Source: a bacterium UBP15_UBA6099
GTDB taxonomy: Bacteria; UBP15; UBA6099
Direction: 5' to 3'
DNA: 24,939 bases
NCBI GenBank assembly: GCA_002435745.1
Contig: DIWT01000040.1
Location: 1-24,939, forward strand
Position 1 is the first letter of the stretch; each line of letters starts with the position of its first letter. Below are positions 24,614 to 24,939 of this stretch, one piece after another. Made by a program: the position numbers and the translations under genes. The notes beneath the pieces are model-generated. The model was not told where the DNA came from and ran no database searches. It saw only the letters and a program-made list of their open reading frames with translations.

Positions 24614-24696
24614 GGAGGGGTGCCCGAGTGGCTAAAGGGGGCAGACTGTAAATCTGCTGGCGAACGCCTACATTGGTTCGAATCCAATCCCCTCCA
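24614..24696 (+). tRNA. tRNA-Tyr (anticodon GUA)
   Basis: An 83-nt tRNA with the long variable arm of tRNA-Tyr. The acceptor GGAGGGG pairs with CCCCTCC, the anticodon stem GCAGA/TCTGC encloses CTGTAAA, and the discriminator is A. CCA is not encoded. Confidence 0.97.
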
Positions 24697-24726
24697 TAAA
24701 TAAAACGGCGAAAGCCGTTGTCAAAA

Positions 24727-24800
24727 GCGGGAGTAGCTCAGCTGGCTAGAGCGCCAGCCTTCCAAGCTGGGGGTCGCGGGTTCGAACCCCGTCTCCCGCT
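24727..24800 (+). tRNA. tRNA-Gly (anticodon UCC)
   Basis: A 74-nt tRNA. The acceptor GCGGGAG pairs with CTCCCGC, the anticodon stem CCAGC/GCTGG encloses CTTCCAA, and the discriminator is T. It reads GGA and GGG codons. Confidence 0.97.
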
Positions 24801-24810
24801 CTGTCCGGAG

Positions 24811-24884
24811 GCCAACGTAGCTCAGTAGGTTAGAGCGCATCCTTGGTAAGGATGAGGTCACCGGTTCGACTCCGGTCGTTGGCT
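24811..24884 (+). tRNA. tRNA-Thr (anticodon GGU)
   Basis: A 74-nt tRNA. The acceptor GCCAACG pairs with CGTTGGC, the anticodon stem CATCC/GGATG encloses TTGGTAA, and the discriminator is T. It reads ACC and ACU codons. It is the fourth member of the tRNA cluster before tuf. Confidence 0.97.
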
Positions 24885-24926
24885 CTATTTATTTAAAGGA
24901 ATAAGAAATTATTTCTGGAGGAAGAA

Positions 24927-24939
24927 ATGGGAAAAGAAA
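24927..24939 (+). CDS. tuf: Elongation factor Tu, first codons only (truncated by the window end)
   Basis: Only ATG GGA AAA GAA plus one base are present (M-G-K-E). They follow a strong GGAGGA ribosome site at 24918-24923 and the four-tRNA cluster that precedes tufB in E. coli and many other bacteria. EF-Tu proteins commonly begin M-x-K-E, which agrees. The identification rests on gene order and these four residues. Confidence 0.7.

Overview
The window is a GC-rich bacterial chromosome segment, probably from an uncultured Gram-negative (diderm) lineage. The diderm reading rests on a predicted PorV/PorQ-type outer-membrane barrel, an exported giant protein with a FlgD-like C-terminal domain, and near-consensus sigma-54 and sigma-28 promoter sequences. 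Such combinations occur in the Bacteroidetes/Chlorobi/Fibrobacteres superphylum and in several candidate phyla. The phylum cannot be fixed from this sequence alone. No insertion sequence, phage gene or CRISPR array was seen.

Left end (1-3200): two genes on the minus strand form a likely operon, a DUF362 protein with two [4Fe-4S] motifs followed by a PfkB-family sugar/nucleoside kinase. Divergent from them, behind a good sigma-70 promoter, is a crotonase-family enoyl-CoA hydratase with both catalytic glutamates.

Centre (3200-17550): an AT-rich 460-bp leader carries an almost ideal sigma-54 promoter sequence and a possible activator site about 110 bp further upstream. It leads into one 11.6-kb gene. 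That gene encodes a 3865-residue exported protein with a signal peptide, several divergent modules, 24 tandem 90/91-residue repeats each holding two invariant cysteines, invasin-like Ig domains and a FlgD/sorting-type C-terminal domain. The repeats show a five-unit higher-order period. Immediately downstream, probably in the same operon, are a PorV/PorQ-like barrel with a long charged Pro/Glu/Lys/Ala tail and a small single-pass membrane protein of unknown function. A hairpin-rich stretch closes this block. The natural hypothesis is a surface-display unit: giant adhesin or stalk-like protein plus outer-membrane partner.

Small opposite-strand unit (17550-17870): a 60-residue ORF on the minus strand has a good ribosome binding site, a terminator, and a sequence matching both sigma-28 (flagellar) boxes exactly. 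It is therefore probably a small motility-associated protein.

Right end (17900-24939): mainly housekeeping genes on the plus strand. They are mnmA (tRNA 2-thiouridylase), a secreted DUF2993-like protein, a tiny Lys/Ala/Pro-repeat histone-like protein with its own promoter and terminator, and a PIN-TRAM membrane protein overlapping ispF. These are followed by an RlmB-type SPOUT methyltransferase, a B12-binding-type radical SAM protein and the four tRNA genes Thr(UGU)-Tyr(GUA)-Gly(UCC)-Thr(GGU). The four tRNAs run into the first codons of tuf, the same order as the classical tufB operon of E. coli.
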